Shown: piece by piece, positions 1 through 6,586 of the stretch
How the letters are laid out: each line of letters opens with the position of its first letter
Numbering within the stretch: position 1 is the first letter of the stretch
From: Gammaproteobacteria bacterium
Lineage (GTDB): Bacteria > Pseudomonadota > Gammaproteobacteria > UBA6429 > Thiohalophilaceae
Reading direction: 5' to 3'
Assembly: GCA_029880425.1 (NCBI GenBank)
Contig: JAOUOK010000027.1
Coordinates: forward strand, 1-10,048
Length of the DNA stretch: 10,048 bases
The notes under the pieces: generated by a model
Told to the model about the DNA's origin: nothing
Databases searched by the model: none
What the model saw: the letters and a program-made list of their open reading frames with translations, nothing else
Program-made: the position numbers and the translations under genes

Positions 1-411
1 TACGATAAACAAATTCATCATGTCGGCTTCAAATACCGGTTTATCAGATAAGCTAGCTGCACTGAAATGTGTAAGGTGCGATTTTTTTATTTCGCTCATT
101 CCCCATTCGGGAATTTTCGCTAACGGCGTATAAACATAATCGACCAAAGACTGGATATCTTTTTTACCAAGCTTATCGGCAAACGCAGGCATCTGGGTCG
201 CGGCACGACCGTTTGCAATGACCTTGCTTGCCTTGTTTTTCCGTAACCGTTTTAAATTCTCGGGAAGTAAAGCTGGTCCCATTCCACCCAGGCGATTTTC
301 ACCATGACAACTGGCACAATGCAGTTGGTATAAATCCGGGGTTTGATCGGTTGCTGCGTAAACAAGGTTAGTTAACAGGGCGAGAGCACTCGCGGTAATA
401 AGCTTTTTCAT
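1..411 (-). CDS. nirN: NirN-type c-d1 protein, N-terminal part (runs off window edge)
   Basis: Only the first 137 codons are visible; the frame is open through base 1, so the gene is cut by the window and not shown to be broken. The start is ATG at 411. Residues 1-19 look like a Sec signal peptide (MKK, hydrophobic core, VYA before the cut). A class I cytochrome c domain follows, with heme site CASCH (Cys32, Cys35, His36) and probable axial Met74 in ATQMPAF. The last residues, NLFIV, match the beginning of the d1 propeller in the NirN-like protein at 8063-9661. NirN is a periplasmic c-d1 protein that dehydrogenates dihydro-heme d1 to heme d1. Its place directly after nirJ, 27 bases downstream, fits the Pseudomonas order. 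NirS is the main alternative, but GPALLPENL and ATQMPAF look more like NirN. The heme d1 ligands lie outside the window. Confidence 0.8.
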   Translation of the reverse strand, partial: MKKLITASALALLTNLVYAATDQTPDLYQLHCASCHGENRLGGMGPALLPENLKRLRKNKASKVIANGRAATQMPAFADKLGKKDIQSLVDYVYTPLAKIPEWGMSEIKKSHLTHFSAASLSDKPVFEADMMNLFIV

Positions 412-414
412 TTG

Positions 415-426
415 GATAAATTTATC
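415..426. repeat. 12-bp perfect palindrome upstream of nirN
   Basis: GATAAATTTATC reads the same on both strands and sits 4 bases upstream of the nirN ATG, inside the 27-base gap after nirJ. It overlaps the place where a ribosome binding site should be, and no good Shine-Dalgarno is seen there. It could pair in mRNA or bind a protein, but an AT-rich 12-mer can also be chance. Confidence 0.3.
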
Positions 427-438
427 TCGCGTAAAAAA

Positions 439-1644
439 TCAGGCTGCGCCCTTGTTTGGTTTTTCCCTTGACCAAGGTGTTACCTGTAAACGTTCACCAC
501 TTTGTTCTACCCCAATTTCGTCATCATCAAGATAACAGGCGGGATCTTCTGCCCAGAAATCTTTCGTCAACTGGTAAGCACGCACACGTGTATTACCACC
601 ACAAACATCCAGGTACTGGCATTCGCCACAACGGCCTTTCAACGGGCGTGGATTAGATTTTAAGCCATCCATTAATGGATCACTGCGATCCTGCCAGATC
701 TCAGAAAACTTGCGTTCTTTTACATTACCCAGGTTATAGTCCCACCAGAATGTATCAGGGTGAACATTACCCAGGTTATCAATATTAGAAATGTTAACCC
801 CCGAAGAGTTACCTCCCCATTGCGCAAGTTTGGCACGCATATGTTCTAACATTTCAGGAAAGTTTTTTTCAATCCAGTACAAAAGATAAACCCCATCAGC
901 ATCATTATTCCCGGTAACAAACTCACGCTCGCGTCCTTCTTCAACATGCTTCCAGCAAGTATCAAACAACAGGTCCATCGCGTTACGCGTCAATTGATGT
1001 ACCACATCATCTTTACGATTCTTGTTACCACGGCCTGCGTAGTTTAAATGTGAAAGATAAAACTTATCGATCTGTTCCTGTTCCATGATATTTAATAACT
1101 CGGGTAGCTCATGCGCGTTATCCATAGTTAAGGTAAAACGCATCCCCACCTTGATGCCGGCTTCACGACAGAGACGAATCCCTTTCATTGATAAATCATA
1201 TGCACCTTCGAGACGGCGGAACTTATCATGCGTTTCACGGATACCATCTATACTAATACCCACATAGTCATAACCAATACTGGCAATATCATCGATATTT
1301 GATTCATCTATCATGGTGCCATTAGTTGAGAGTCCAACATAAAACCCCATATCCTTGGCACGTTTAGATATTTCAAAAATATCAGGGCGTAATAATGGTT
1401 CCCCCCCCGATAGAATCAAAACCGGTACATGGAATGCTTTTAAATCATCCATTACTGCAAAGACCTGCTCTGTAGAAAGCTCACCAGGAAAATCTTTATC
1501 TGCAGATATGGAATAACAATGTTTACAGGTCAGGTTACAACGACGAATTAAATTCCAGATCACCACCGGGCCTGGAGGATTGCGTTTTTCACCCAGAGGT
1601 GTGGGTGAATTTAACTCACGCATATATTGGCTAATACGAAACAT
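439..1644 (-). CDS. nirJ: NirJ, radical SAM heme d1 biosynthesis enzyme
   Basis: NirJ is a cytoplasmic radical S-adenosylmethionine enzyme that removes two propionate side chains of 12,18-didecarboxysiroheme on the way to heme d1. Residue numbers here count from a GTG at 1653; subtract 3 for the preferred start. The radical SAM cluster motif CNLTCKHC gives Cys39, Cys43 and Cys46. The SAM-binding GGEP motif is at 83-86. The C-terminal region has Cys342, Cys345, Cys351 and Cys373, matching the second, SPASM-like iron-sulfur site of NirJ. The length of about 400 residues is normal. ATG at 1644 is preferred because the product then begins MFRISQYMREL, as NirJ proteins do, and AGTGAG lies 8 bases upstream; GTG at 1653 would add three residues. 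It lies between nirH and nirN. Related AhbC/AhbD enzymes belong to heme pathways, but the neighbours settle NirJ. Confidence 0.95.
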   Translation of the reverse strand: MFRISQYMRELNSPTPLGEKRNPPGPVVIWNLIRRCNLTCKHCYSISADKDFPGELSTEQVFAVMDDLKAFHVPVLILSGGEPLLRPDIFEISKRAKDMGFYVGLSTNGTMIDESNIDDIASIGYDYVGISIDGIRETHDKFRRLEGAYDLSMKGIRLCREAGIKVGMRFTLTMDNAHELPELLNIMEQEQIDKFYLSHLNYAGRGNKNRKDDVVHQLTRNAMDLLFDTCWKHVEEGREREFVTGNNDADGVYLLYWIEKNFPEMLEHMRAKLAQWGGNSSGVNISNIDNLGNVHPDTFWWDYNLGNVKERKFSEIWQDRSDPLMDGLKSNPRPLKGRCGECQYLDVCGGNTRVRAYQLTKDFWAEDPACYLDDDEIGVEQSGERLQVTPWSREKPNKGAA

Positions 1645-1684
1645 TTTTATCACTCACTGCATTTATTAAGTTTTTAAGCATCAA

Positions 1685-1712
1685 ATTATAGTTGCCTGGT
1701 TTCATTTGCCTA
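1685..1712 (-). promoter_or_regulatory. Possible internal promoter for nirJ
   Basis: Read on the minus strand, a perfect -10 hexamer TATAAT (1685-1690) lies 16 bases from TAGGCA (1707-1712), a 4/6 match to the -35. The predicted start of transcription is near 1678, giving a leader of about 34 bases before the nirJ ATG at 1644. It sits in the only sizeable gap of the nir operon. This is sequence matching only. Confidence 0.4.
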
Positions 1713-1713
1713 G

Positions 1714-1725
1714 CTATGTTCATAG
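1714..1725. promoter_or_regulatory. Inverted repeat at about -41 of the putative nirJ promoter
   Basis: CTATG-TT-CATAG is a perfect 5-bp inverted repeat with a 2-base centre. Its centre is 32 bases from the centre of the TATAAT hexamer, the spacing at which class II activators of the CRP/FNR superfamily bind. The half-sites do not match the TTGAT FNR consensus, so the binding protein, if any, is unknown. Confidence 0.25.
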
Positions 1726-1781
1726 ACAATGTTAATTTTTTCATTTGAACCCGCATTTTTTACCCGCCATAGTTCAACAAT

Positions 1782-1801
1782 GGGAAATATTATCCTTTCC
1801 C
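1782..1801 (-). other. Small hairpin in the nirH-nirJ gap
   Basis: GGGAAA and TTTCCC form a 6-bp stem with an 8-base loop, 35 bases after the nirH stop. No run of T follows it in the direction of transcription, so it does not look like an intrinsic terminator. It could pause polymerase or mark or protect an mRNA end between nirH and nirJ. Confidence 0.3.
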
Positions 1802-1835
1802 TGAAATACTAGATTAAATTTATTTCAAGGTTATG

Positions 1836-2363
1836 CTACTGGTTAAAACGTAAACCGGTTTTCTTTAATATCTGGGTACTAAACAGAATATCATGGCCGC
1901 GATCATCTGAACCTATTACTTCAGCAATTTTATCCACCAGTAGCCTGGCATCATCACGATTATGTGCATGCACCATGGCAAACAGGTTGTACGGCCACTC
2001 GGGCAAAAAACGGGGACGGTGATAACAGTGGCTAACGAATACAAGTTGACCAACTTTTTGACCCAGCTCGTTGACCTTATCATCGGGCACATCCCAAACG
2101 GTCATACCGTTGGCTTTATAACCCAGGGCATAATGGTTAGGTACCGCGGCAATACGGCGAATGACACCACTGTCCAGCATTCTTTTCATTCGCGAAATGA
2201 CTTCACTGGGGTCTATACCCAGCTGTTCTGAAATATCATCATACGGGCGTGACACCAGGGGCAAACCAGACTGTGTCAGTTCAACAATTTTTCGATCCAA
2301 TTCATCAAGTACAATTTTATTTTCCATACCAGCTTGATCCTGTTTTACTGCTTCACTCATCAT
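1836..2363 (-). CDS. nirH: NirH, siroheme decarboxylase subunit
   Basis: NirH is a 175-residue Lrp/AsnC-like protein of the siroheme decarboxylase family; with NirD, NirL and NirG it converts siroheme to 12,18-didecarboxysiroheme in the cytoplasm. An N-terminal winged-helix-like part (about residues 19-75) is followed by a ferredoxin-like AsnC domain. The motif CYHRPRFLPEWPYNLFAM (113-130) is shared with NirL here (CYRRPRRLPEWPYNLFTM) and marks the NirL/NirH type as opposed to the HNYxRxH type of NirD/NirG. The start is ATG at 2363, two bases after the nirG TAG; a second ATG at 2360 is equally possible. It is the last gene before the nirJ gap. Although the fold derives from transcription regulators, these proteins act as enzymes. 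The H label rests on gene order, since L and H are paralogues. Confidence 0.9.
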   Translation of the reverse strand: MMSEAVKQDQAGMENKIVLDELDRKIVELTQSGLPLVSRPYDDISEQLGIDPSEVISRMKRMLDSGVIRRIAAVPNHYALGYKANGMTVWDVPDDKVNELGQKVGQLVFVSHCYHRPRFLPEWPYNLFAMVHAHNRDDARLLVDKIAEVIGSDDRGHDILFSTQILKKTGLRFNQ

Positions 2364-2365
2364 GA

Positions 2366-2809
2366 CTAAACCGGTAAGTTAAGCCCGATATAATATTCAT
2401 CAAGCTTAGGCATATTATAAACTTTCAGTCCCGTCATCTTTTCAATCTGGCTGTTCACTGCATGTATTTTTTCTGGTGTATCAGTCGCTAATACGAACCA
2501 CATATTCAAATCATGATCTCTTCTGTAATTATGTGCAACTTCTGAAAAACTATTTACGATCTCAGTGACCCTGTCGTACTCTTCCTCCGGCACATTAATC
2601 GCAACCAGGCTAAATGCACCACCTAACTTTTGAGCATCATACATCGGACCAAAGCGGGACAATGTTTTTTTCTCAAGTAAATCAGCCAGTCGATGAATTA
2701 ATTCGCTTTCTTCAATGCCCAGTTGTTCTGCGACTTCCAGGTAGGGTTGTTCAGATAAAGGAAAACCTTTTTGTAACAGGTTAATGATTTTACGATCGAG
2801 GGTATTCAT
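2366..2809 (-). CDS. nirG: NirG, siroheme decarboxylase subunit
   Basis: This 147-residue siroheme decarboxylase subunit has the same two-part plan as its neighbours: a helix-turn-helix-like N-terminus (residues 3-55) and an AsnC-type ferredoxin-like domain (about 63-140). The signature HNYRRDHDLNMWFVLA at 93-108 matches HNYQREHHYNLWFVLT of NirD in this window, making NirG and NirD one paralogue pair and NirL and NirH the other. In characterised systems the subunits pair as NirDL and NirGH. The ATG at 2809 has TGGA 5 bases upstream, in a 19-base gap after nirL. The G label comes from its third place in the D-L-G-H order and its length, which fits NirG. Confidence 0.9.
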   Translation of the reverse strand: MNTLDRKIINLLQKGFPLSEQPYLEVAEQLGIEESELIHRLADLLEKKTLSRFGPMYDAQKLGGAFSLVAINVPEEEYDRVTEIVNSFSEVAHNYRRDHDLNMWFVLATDTPEKIHAVNSQIEKMTGLKVYNMPKLDEYYIGLNLPV

Positions 2810-2828
2810 GTATTCCAGCTAATACCTG

Positions 2829-3350
2829 TTAACGGTAGATTGCACCACGTTGTTTAAAACGGCGAGTACTGAAAAGAACCTTGTGTTCGGCCGGCTCAAG
2901 GTTACAACGCTTTGCTAACTGTTCGATATTAGCCAAAACATCTTCACGATCTTTGCCATGAATCATGGTAAATAAATTATATGGCCACTCGGGTAAACGA
3001 CGGGGACGACGATAACATAAGGTAACAAAATCAAATTGCCCCATGCAGGCACCGAGTTCAGTTACCCGCTCATCAGGAATATTCCACACTGTCATTGCAT
3101 TCGCCTTGTAACCCAGCTCATGATGACGAACCACAACACCAAAACGTTTAATAACATTATCATCCTTGAGTTTCTGGATACGCTGCATGACTTCAGTTTC
3201 ATCCAGTTCAAGTTTTTTTCCAATATCCGCGTATGGTGTAGGGCTAAGCGGTAATCCCCTCTGGATCAGGGTTATTAAAGCTTGATCAACCTCATCAAGC
3301 TCCGCTTGTTTGGGTAAAGATGGCAGACGGTATTTAACTTTCATATCCAT
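2829..3350 (-). CDS. nirL: NirL, siroheme decarboxylase subunit
   Basis: NirL has 173 residues and belongs to the Lrp/AsnC-like siroheme decarboxylases. Residues about 18-72 form the helix-turn-helix-like part and 75-165 the ferredoxin-like part. GYKANAMTVW (80-89) and CYRRPRRLPEWPYNLFTM (112-129) are almost the same as the corresponding stretches of NirH. It is expected to partner NirD in decarboxylating siroheme to 12,18-didecarboxysiroheme. The ATG at 3350 lies three bases after the nirD stop, so translation is probably coupled; an in-frame ATG two codons later is an alternative start. Confidence 0.9.
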   Translation of the reverse strand: MDMKVKYRLPSLPKQAELDEVDQALITLIQRGLPLSPTPYADIGKKLELDETEVMQRIQKLKDDNVIKRFGVVVRHHELGYKANAMTVWNIPDERVTELGACMGQFDFVTLCYRRPRRLPEWPYNLFTMIHGKDREDVLANIEQLAKRCNLEPAEHKVLFSTRRFKQRGAIYR

Positions 3351-3353
3351 AGA

Positions 3354-3851
3354 TTAATACCCTGAATCAAAGTCCAAATCAAACCCTAAATCAATGTGGA
3401 AATCCTCGATCATAGGTAAATACATCACTGCGTGGCCGGTACGATGCTCAATATCATCAAGAATTGCGTTTAAAGTATGTTCATCACTCGCCGTTAAGAC
3501 AAACCATAAATTATAATGATGTTCACGCTGATAATTATGGTTCACTTCACTGTATTCATTTACCAGCTCGGCAACCTGTTCTAACTCTTCTTCAGGTAAG
3601 GCCATCGCGGCAAGTGTACTGGCCCCGATGCTGTTAGCACGAAATACTGCACCAACCCGGCTAACATAACCCGTTTGTTGCAGCCGGTTTAAGGTATCAA
3701 TTACTGTTTCTTCCGTGGTACCAAGCTCATCAGCAATTTTTTTATATGGGCGGGAAACTAAAGGAAAGCCATGTTGAAAATCATTGAGTAAATGCTTTTC
3801 AAGGCTATTTAATTGCCGCTTACTTAAGCTCTCTTCAGTATTCAGGTTCAT
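3354..3851 (-). CDS. nirD: NirD, siroheme decarboxylase subunit
   Basis: This is the first of four tandem siroheme decarboxylase genes. The product of about 165 residues has a winged-helix-like N-terminus (about 13-70) and an AsnC-type domain carrying HNYQREHHYNLWFVLT (106-121, counted from the GTG). It is somewhat longer than NirG (147), with an acidic, Asp/Phe-rich C-terminal tail (after about residue 150, ending DFDSGY). The nirF stop and this start are fused as TAGTGATG: a GTG at 3854 overlaps the TAG by one base and ATG at 3851 follows it; ATG is preferred by codon type. Such close coupling suggests balanced translation with NirF. The D label follows operon order and the NirD/NirG-type motif. 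In some bacteria NirD and NirL are fused; here they are separate. Confidence 0.9.
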   Translation of the reverse strand: MNLNTEESLSKRQLNSLEKHLLNDFQHGFPLVSRPYKKIADELGTTEETVIDTLNRLQQTGYVSRVGAVFRANSIGASTLAAMALPEEELEQVAELVNEYSEVNHNYQREHHYNLWFVLTASDEHTLNAILDDIEHRTGHAVMYLPMIEDFHIDLGFDLDFDSGY

Positions 3852-3853
3852 CA

Positions 3854-5041
3854 CTATAGGCCAATTTGGTGGGCGCGGTTTGTAAAAAAGATACCACTCG
3901 GTTTAAGCAGCGGCAGTGTTGTCAGCACTTCAAATGAGTCCGTACCGTATACGGTTACGGTTCCCGCATCACGTGCAGAAACCCAGATATGTTCCCCACG
4001 CGGAGTAAACTCCATATGTAACACGGCCTTACCGGGTTTTAAGGTTTTAACAATTTTTAAATTAACAGTATCGATTACCTGTAACGTATCATTTCTTGGG
4101 TAAGCAAAATTAACCCAAACTTGCCTGCCATCAGGGCGAGCCATTACGAATACTGGCTGCCCATGCACAGGAATTTTTCTGACCTGTTTCCAGTTACGCC
4201 TGTCCATTACCAAGACTTCATTGCGCCCAACGGCCGGGAAAAAGGCATAATCATCGGTCATGGCCCAGCCTTCTAAATGTGGCATTTTATAAACCGGCAT
4301 TTTTTTAGTACCACGGCCATAATCTTTTAAAATACGTTTTACGCCTTTTTCAGGATGCCATAAATCGAGCAAGGCCAGGCCATCTTCACCAAACAAACCG
4401 GCTATGTAATAACGTCCATTCGGTGTGATTAAGCCATCATAGGGTTGCAGGCCGATATCTTTATACTTGGTAATTTTGGCTTTACCCGAACTATAATCCA
4501 CTAACCAGATTTCAGCTGCATCATAAAGTGAAAAAACAAAACGCTGTCCCGGTGCATCGACCAGCCCTACTGTTTTTGACTGTTTATTGTCTGCCCCATA
4601 TACCGCGGGAATGTTATCAACCAGTTCCAGTGTATCGGCATTAAAAACCTTTACACCACCCGGGGTGTAATTTGAAACCGCTACAAGCTTGCCATCTTGT
4701 GAAATGGCACCACCTATACTATTACCTGACTGGATAACACGTTTACTGATTTCACCCTTTAAAATATCAACTTTAGTTAAACCACCATCGCGGCCAAAGA
4801 TGTAGGCATAACGGGCGTCACGTGAATACACAATCGAGGCATGTGATAAATCACCTAAACCTTTCACCTGCTTAAGTAATGTACGTTGAGTCGTATTTAC
4901 AACCTGCACACTTCCACTGGCACGTTCTATCACAACACCAAGATCACCTGTACCACGTAAAGTGGTACAACCATTTAAAGCTAACAGGGCAATTACAGGG
5001 ATGAAAAATGTTCTTATCTTATTCACTCTTAACACCGGCAT
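3854..5041 (-). CDS. nirF: NirF, heme d1 biosynthesis lipoprotein
   Basis: NirF is a d1-type eight-bladed propeller protein without a cytochrome c domain that binds heme d1 or a late precursor in the periplasm. Residues 8-25 form a lipoprotein signal ending in lipobox LNGC, with Cys25 as the lipidated residue, so the protein should be membrane anchored. His67 in DLSHASIVYS is the likely counterpart of the essential histidine (His41) studied in Paracoccus NirF. A second conserved site, MPHLEGW, holds His255. The C-terminus PSGIFFTNRA matches the closing strand of the family. The length of 395 residues is normal. ATG at 5041 lies inside nirC (23-base overlap) and has only a weak ribosome binding site; GTG at 5026 would give a shorter signal and is possible. 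The adjacent cytochrome NirC may transfer electrons to or from it. Confidence 0.95.
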   Translation of the reverse strand: MPVLRVNKIRTFFIPVIALLALNGCTTLRGTGDLGVVIERASGSVQVVNTTQRTLLKQVKGLGDLSHASIVYSRDARYAYIFGRDGGLTKVDILKGEISKRVIQSGNSIGGAISQDGKLVAVSNYTPGGVKVFNADTLELVDNIPAVYGADNKQSKTVGLVDAPGQRFVFSLYDAAEIWLVDYSSGKAKITKYKDIGLQPYDGLITPNGRYYIAGLFGEDGLALLDLWHPEKGVKRILKDYGRGTKKMPVYKMPHLEGWAMTDDYAFFPAVGRNEVLVMDRRNWKQVRKIPVHGQPVFVMARPDGRQVWVNFAYPRNDTLQVIDTVNLKIVKTLKPGKAVLHMEFTPRGEHIWVSARDAGTVTVYGTDSFEVLTTLPLLKPSGIFFTNRAHQIGL

Positions 5042-5360
5042 ATAAAGTATTCACTATCCAGTCAATTTCTTGTTTGGTTAAAATTTTTCCCCATGGTGGC
5101 ATTGGCGTACCGGGCCGCCCAAATGTAATTGTTACTTCAATCATTTGGCGTGCTTTATTTTTTAAGACATCTGGAGTTAATGCCGGACCTAACCCACCTT
5201 TCAGCGTCATACCATGACATGAACCACAATCCTGAATCAGTAAGTTTTTTAATTCTGCCTTTCTTTCCTGGGTTAGTGCTTCAGCCTGCGCATTTACAGA
5301 GCTGATAATAAATAAAGAAAATGTAAATGTTAAAAAAAAAGTCTTTAAAGTTTTCTGCAT
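5019..5360 (-). CDS. nirC: NirC, periplasmic monoheme cytochrome c
   Basis: This 113-residue class I cytochrome c begins with a Sec signal peptide (about residues 1-24, ending VNAQA). The single heme site CGSCH gives Cys45, Cys48 and His49, and Met87 in GTPMPPWG is the likely sixth ligand. NirC is known as an electron carrier for late heme d1 synthesis and can also donate to NirS. It starts four bases after nirE and overlaps nirF by 23 bases, so it is part of the same transcript. The stretch GRPGTPMP around Met87 recurs exactly in the cytochrome domain of the NirN-like protein at 8063-9661. A generic soluble cytochrome c is the alternative, but position before nirF supports NirC. Confidence 0.9.
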   Translation of the reverse strand: MQKTLKTFFLTFTFSLFIISSVNAQAEALTQERKAELKNLLIQDCGSCHGMTLKGGLGPALTPDVLKNKARQMIEVTITFGRPGTPMPPWGKILTKQEIDWIVNTLYAGVKSE

Positions 5361-5364
5361 TCAC

Positions 5365-6159
5365 TTAACCATGTAATGATTTTTCATCATCAATAAAATC
5401 ACTTTCTACTGCATTTTCAATTTCAAACCAGTCCAGCTGCTCAGCTAGCGTTACCACTTTACCAATAACAAAAATAACCGGCGCCTGTAACATTGAAGTA
5501 TCTTCAGTCAATTTCCCAAGGGTTGTTATAACACGTGTTTGCTGTGCCGTTGTGCCATTTTGGATGGCTGCTGCCGGTGTATTTTTATCCAGCCCGGCTT
5601 CAATTAACTTACGACTAATAAGTTCACGATTTGCAAAACCCATGTAAATTACAACAGTTTTATTGGCATCAGCTAATACTTCCCAGTCCAGCTCCAGCGG
5701 TTTATCTGCCTGGCTATGGCCAGTCACAATCTGTACCCCCTGGGCGAGGCCTCGATGAGTTAAGGGAATACCGGCATATGTCGTACAGGCCGATGCTGCG
5801 GTAATACCAGGAACAATCTCAAACTTAATATTATTTTGGGCAAGCAAAAGTGCTTCTTCACTTCCACGTCCAAAAATAAAGGGGTCACCACCTTTTAAAC
5901 GAACAACGGTACGCTTACTTTCAGCGAGATTTAACAATAAGTGATTGATCTCTTCTTGTGGCAAAGTATGGTTACCTGTTTTCTTACCAACATAAATTTT
6001 ACTCACACCGGTGGGAATTTGTTCAAGAATCGCATCTGACACAAGGCGGTCATAAATAACCACGTCAGCCGTCTGGATTAAGCGTAATGCTTTGACAGTC
6101 AATAGATCTGGATCACCAGGCCCCGTGCCTACCAGGTATACTTTACTTGTCTGACTCAT
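5365..6159 (-). CDS. nirE: NirE, uroporphyrinogen III C-methyltransferase
   Basis: The 264-residue product is a SAM-dependent uroporphyrinogen III methyltransferase (SUMT) that makes precorrin-2, the precursor of siroheme and hence heme d1. Family motifs are clear: VGTGPGDPDLLTVKALR (about 10-26), VVIYDRLV (34-41), VRLKGGDPFIFGRG (85-98) and VPGITAASA (115-123). The length is that of a single-domain SUMT; there is no CysG-type dehydrogenase/ferrochelatase domain, so siroheme must be completed by another enzyme. ATG at 6159 has GAGGT at 6167-6171, seven bases upstream. It is the first gene of the operon, whereas in Pseudomonas aeruginosa nirE comes near the end. CobA in cobalamin synthesis catalyses the same reaction, so the name nirE rests on context. 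Confidence 0.9.
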   Translation of the reverse strand: MSQTSKVYLVGTGPGDPDLLTVKALRLIQTADVVIYDRLVSDAILEQIPTGVSKIYVGKKTGNHTLPQEEINHLLLNLAESKRTVVRLKGGDPFIFGRGSEEALLLAQNNIKFEIVPGITAASACTTYAGIPLTHRGLAQGVQIVTGHSQADKPLELDWEVLADANKTVVIYMGFANRELISRKLIEAGLDKNTPAAAIQNGTTAQQTRVITTLGKLTEDTSMLQAPVIFVIGKVVTLAEQLDWFEIENAVESDFIDDEKSLHG

Positions 6160-6208
6160 TGCTATGACCTCAACACTGTATTTTTCAGCTTAACTTGAAA
6201 TTGACGGT

Positions 6209-6237
6209 ACTATATTTAACTTATACTTAACCGGCAA
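6209..6237 (-). promoter_or_regulatory. Sigma70-like promoter for nirE
   Basis: On the minus strand, TTGCCG (6232-6237, 4/6 to the -35 consensus) and TATAGT (6209-6214, 5/6 to the -10) are separated by 17 bases. The predicted leader before the nirE ATG is about 43 bases and includes the strong GAGGT ribosome binding site. No FNR-type box overlaps this promoter. Confidence 0.4.
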
Positions 6238-6391
6238 TTAAACTGTGCAAATAACAATTTAATTATATTCCGTTTTTTACAAATATCATGAATGGGTGAA
6301 ATGTGATAGATCCATTATTAATTCAGGATAGATGAAAAATGATGCTCCTTTTTCAGTATGGTAAAATTATTACTTATATAGAGATGAGACC

Positions 6392-6405
6392 TTGATATAG
6401 GTCAA
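6392..6405. promoter_or_regulatory. FNR/DNR-type box in the divergent nir spacer
   Basis: TTGAT-ATAG-GTCAA matches 9 of 10 defined bases of the FNR/ANR/DNR consensus TTGAT-N4-ATCAA. Its centre, 6398.5, lies 31 bases from the centre of a plus-strand -10 candidate TAAAAT (6427-6432), close to class II activator geometry. It could also serve the minus strand: AATAAT (6366-6371) lies 30 bases away, implying a nirE leader of about 200 bases. The site fits activation by low oxygen or nitric oxide. DNR-type and FNR-type regulators cannot be told apart by sequence, and no regulator gene is in the window. Confidence 0.7.
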
Positions 6406-6426
6406 CCAAATACAAAGTAGCATCTG

Positions 6427-6432
6427 TAAAAT
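6427..6432 (+). promoter_or_regulatory. -10 element toward the hemerythrin gene
   Basis: TAAAAT is a 5/6 match to the sigma70 -10 and lies where an FNR-dependent class II promoter would put it. The transcription start would be near 6440, leaving a leader of about 147 bases before the hemerythrin ATG. No good -35 hexamer is seen, as is usual for activator-dependent promoters. Confidence 0.4.
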
Positions 6433-6586
6433 ATCAATAGTGAGAGAATAGTCAGTTGCTGTGACAAAATCCTACAACAAGGATATGATGAATAGTATTG
6501 ATGAAACAACAAAAACACCAACAATTTAGTGTATTAGAATATTAGTCAATCATTATTAACGTATATTTATTTAAAGAGATTTTTCC

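Larger units (their letters stand above)
6160..6586. other. Divergent intergenic region, nirE / hemerythrin
   Basis: This 427-base AT-rich spacer holds the nirE ribosome binding site and promoter on the left, the FNR/DNR-type box in the middle, a plus-strand -10, a 14-codon open frame (6485-6529) and the hemerythrin ribosome binding site on the right. I find no RNA gene and no long repeat in it. Confidence 0.7.

Noticed and set aside
456..656. Plus-strand open frame opposite the nirJ C-terminus
   Set aside because: It is a shadow of the conserved nirJ reading frame and has no motif or ribosome binding site of note.
1836..3854. Reading the four AsnC/Lrp-like genes as transcription regulators
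   Set aside because: The tandem set of four between nirF and nirJ, with HNYxRxH and CYxRPRxLPEWPYNLF motifs, is the siroheme decarboxylase family, whose helix-turn-helix fold is inherited but not used for regulation.
6201..6227. Plus-strand promoter TTGACG ... TATACT
   Set aside because: The spacer is only 15 bases, and the start would be over 350 bases before the hemerythrin gene, so the minus-strand reading of this region is more convincing.
6371..6377. NarL heptamer TACTTAT
   Set aside because: It fits TACYYMT, but a single degenerate heptamer in AT-rich DNA with no second copy in 7-2-7 arrangement is expected by chance.
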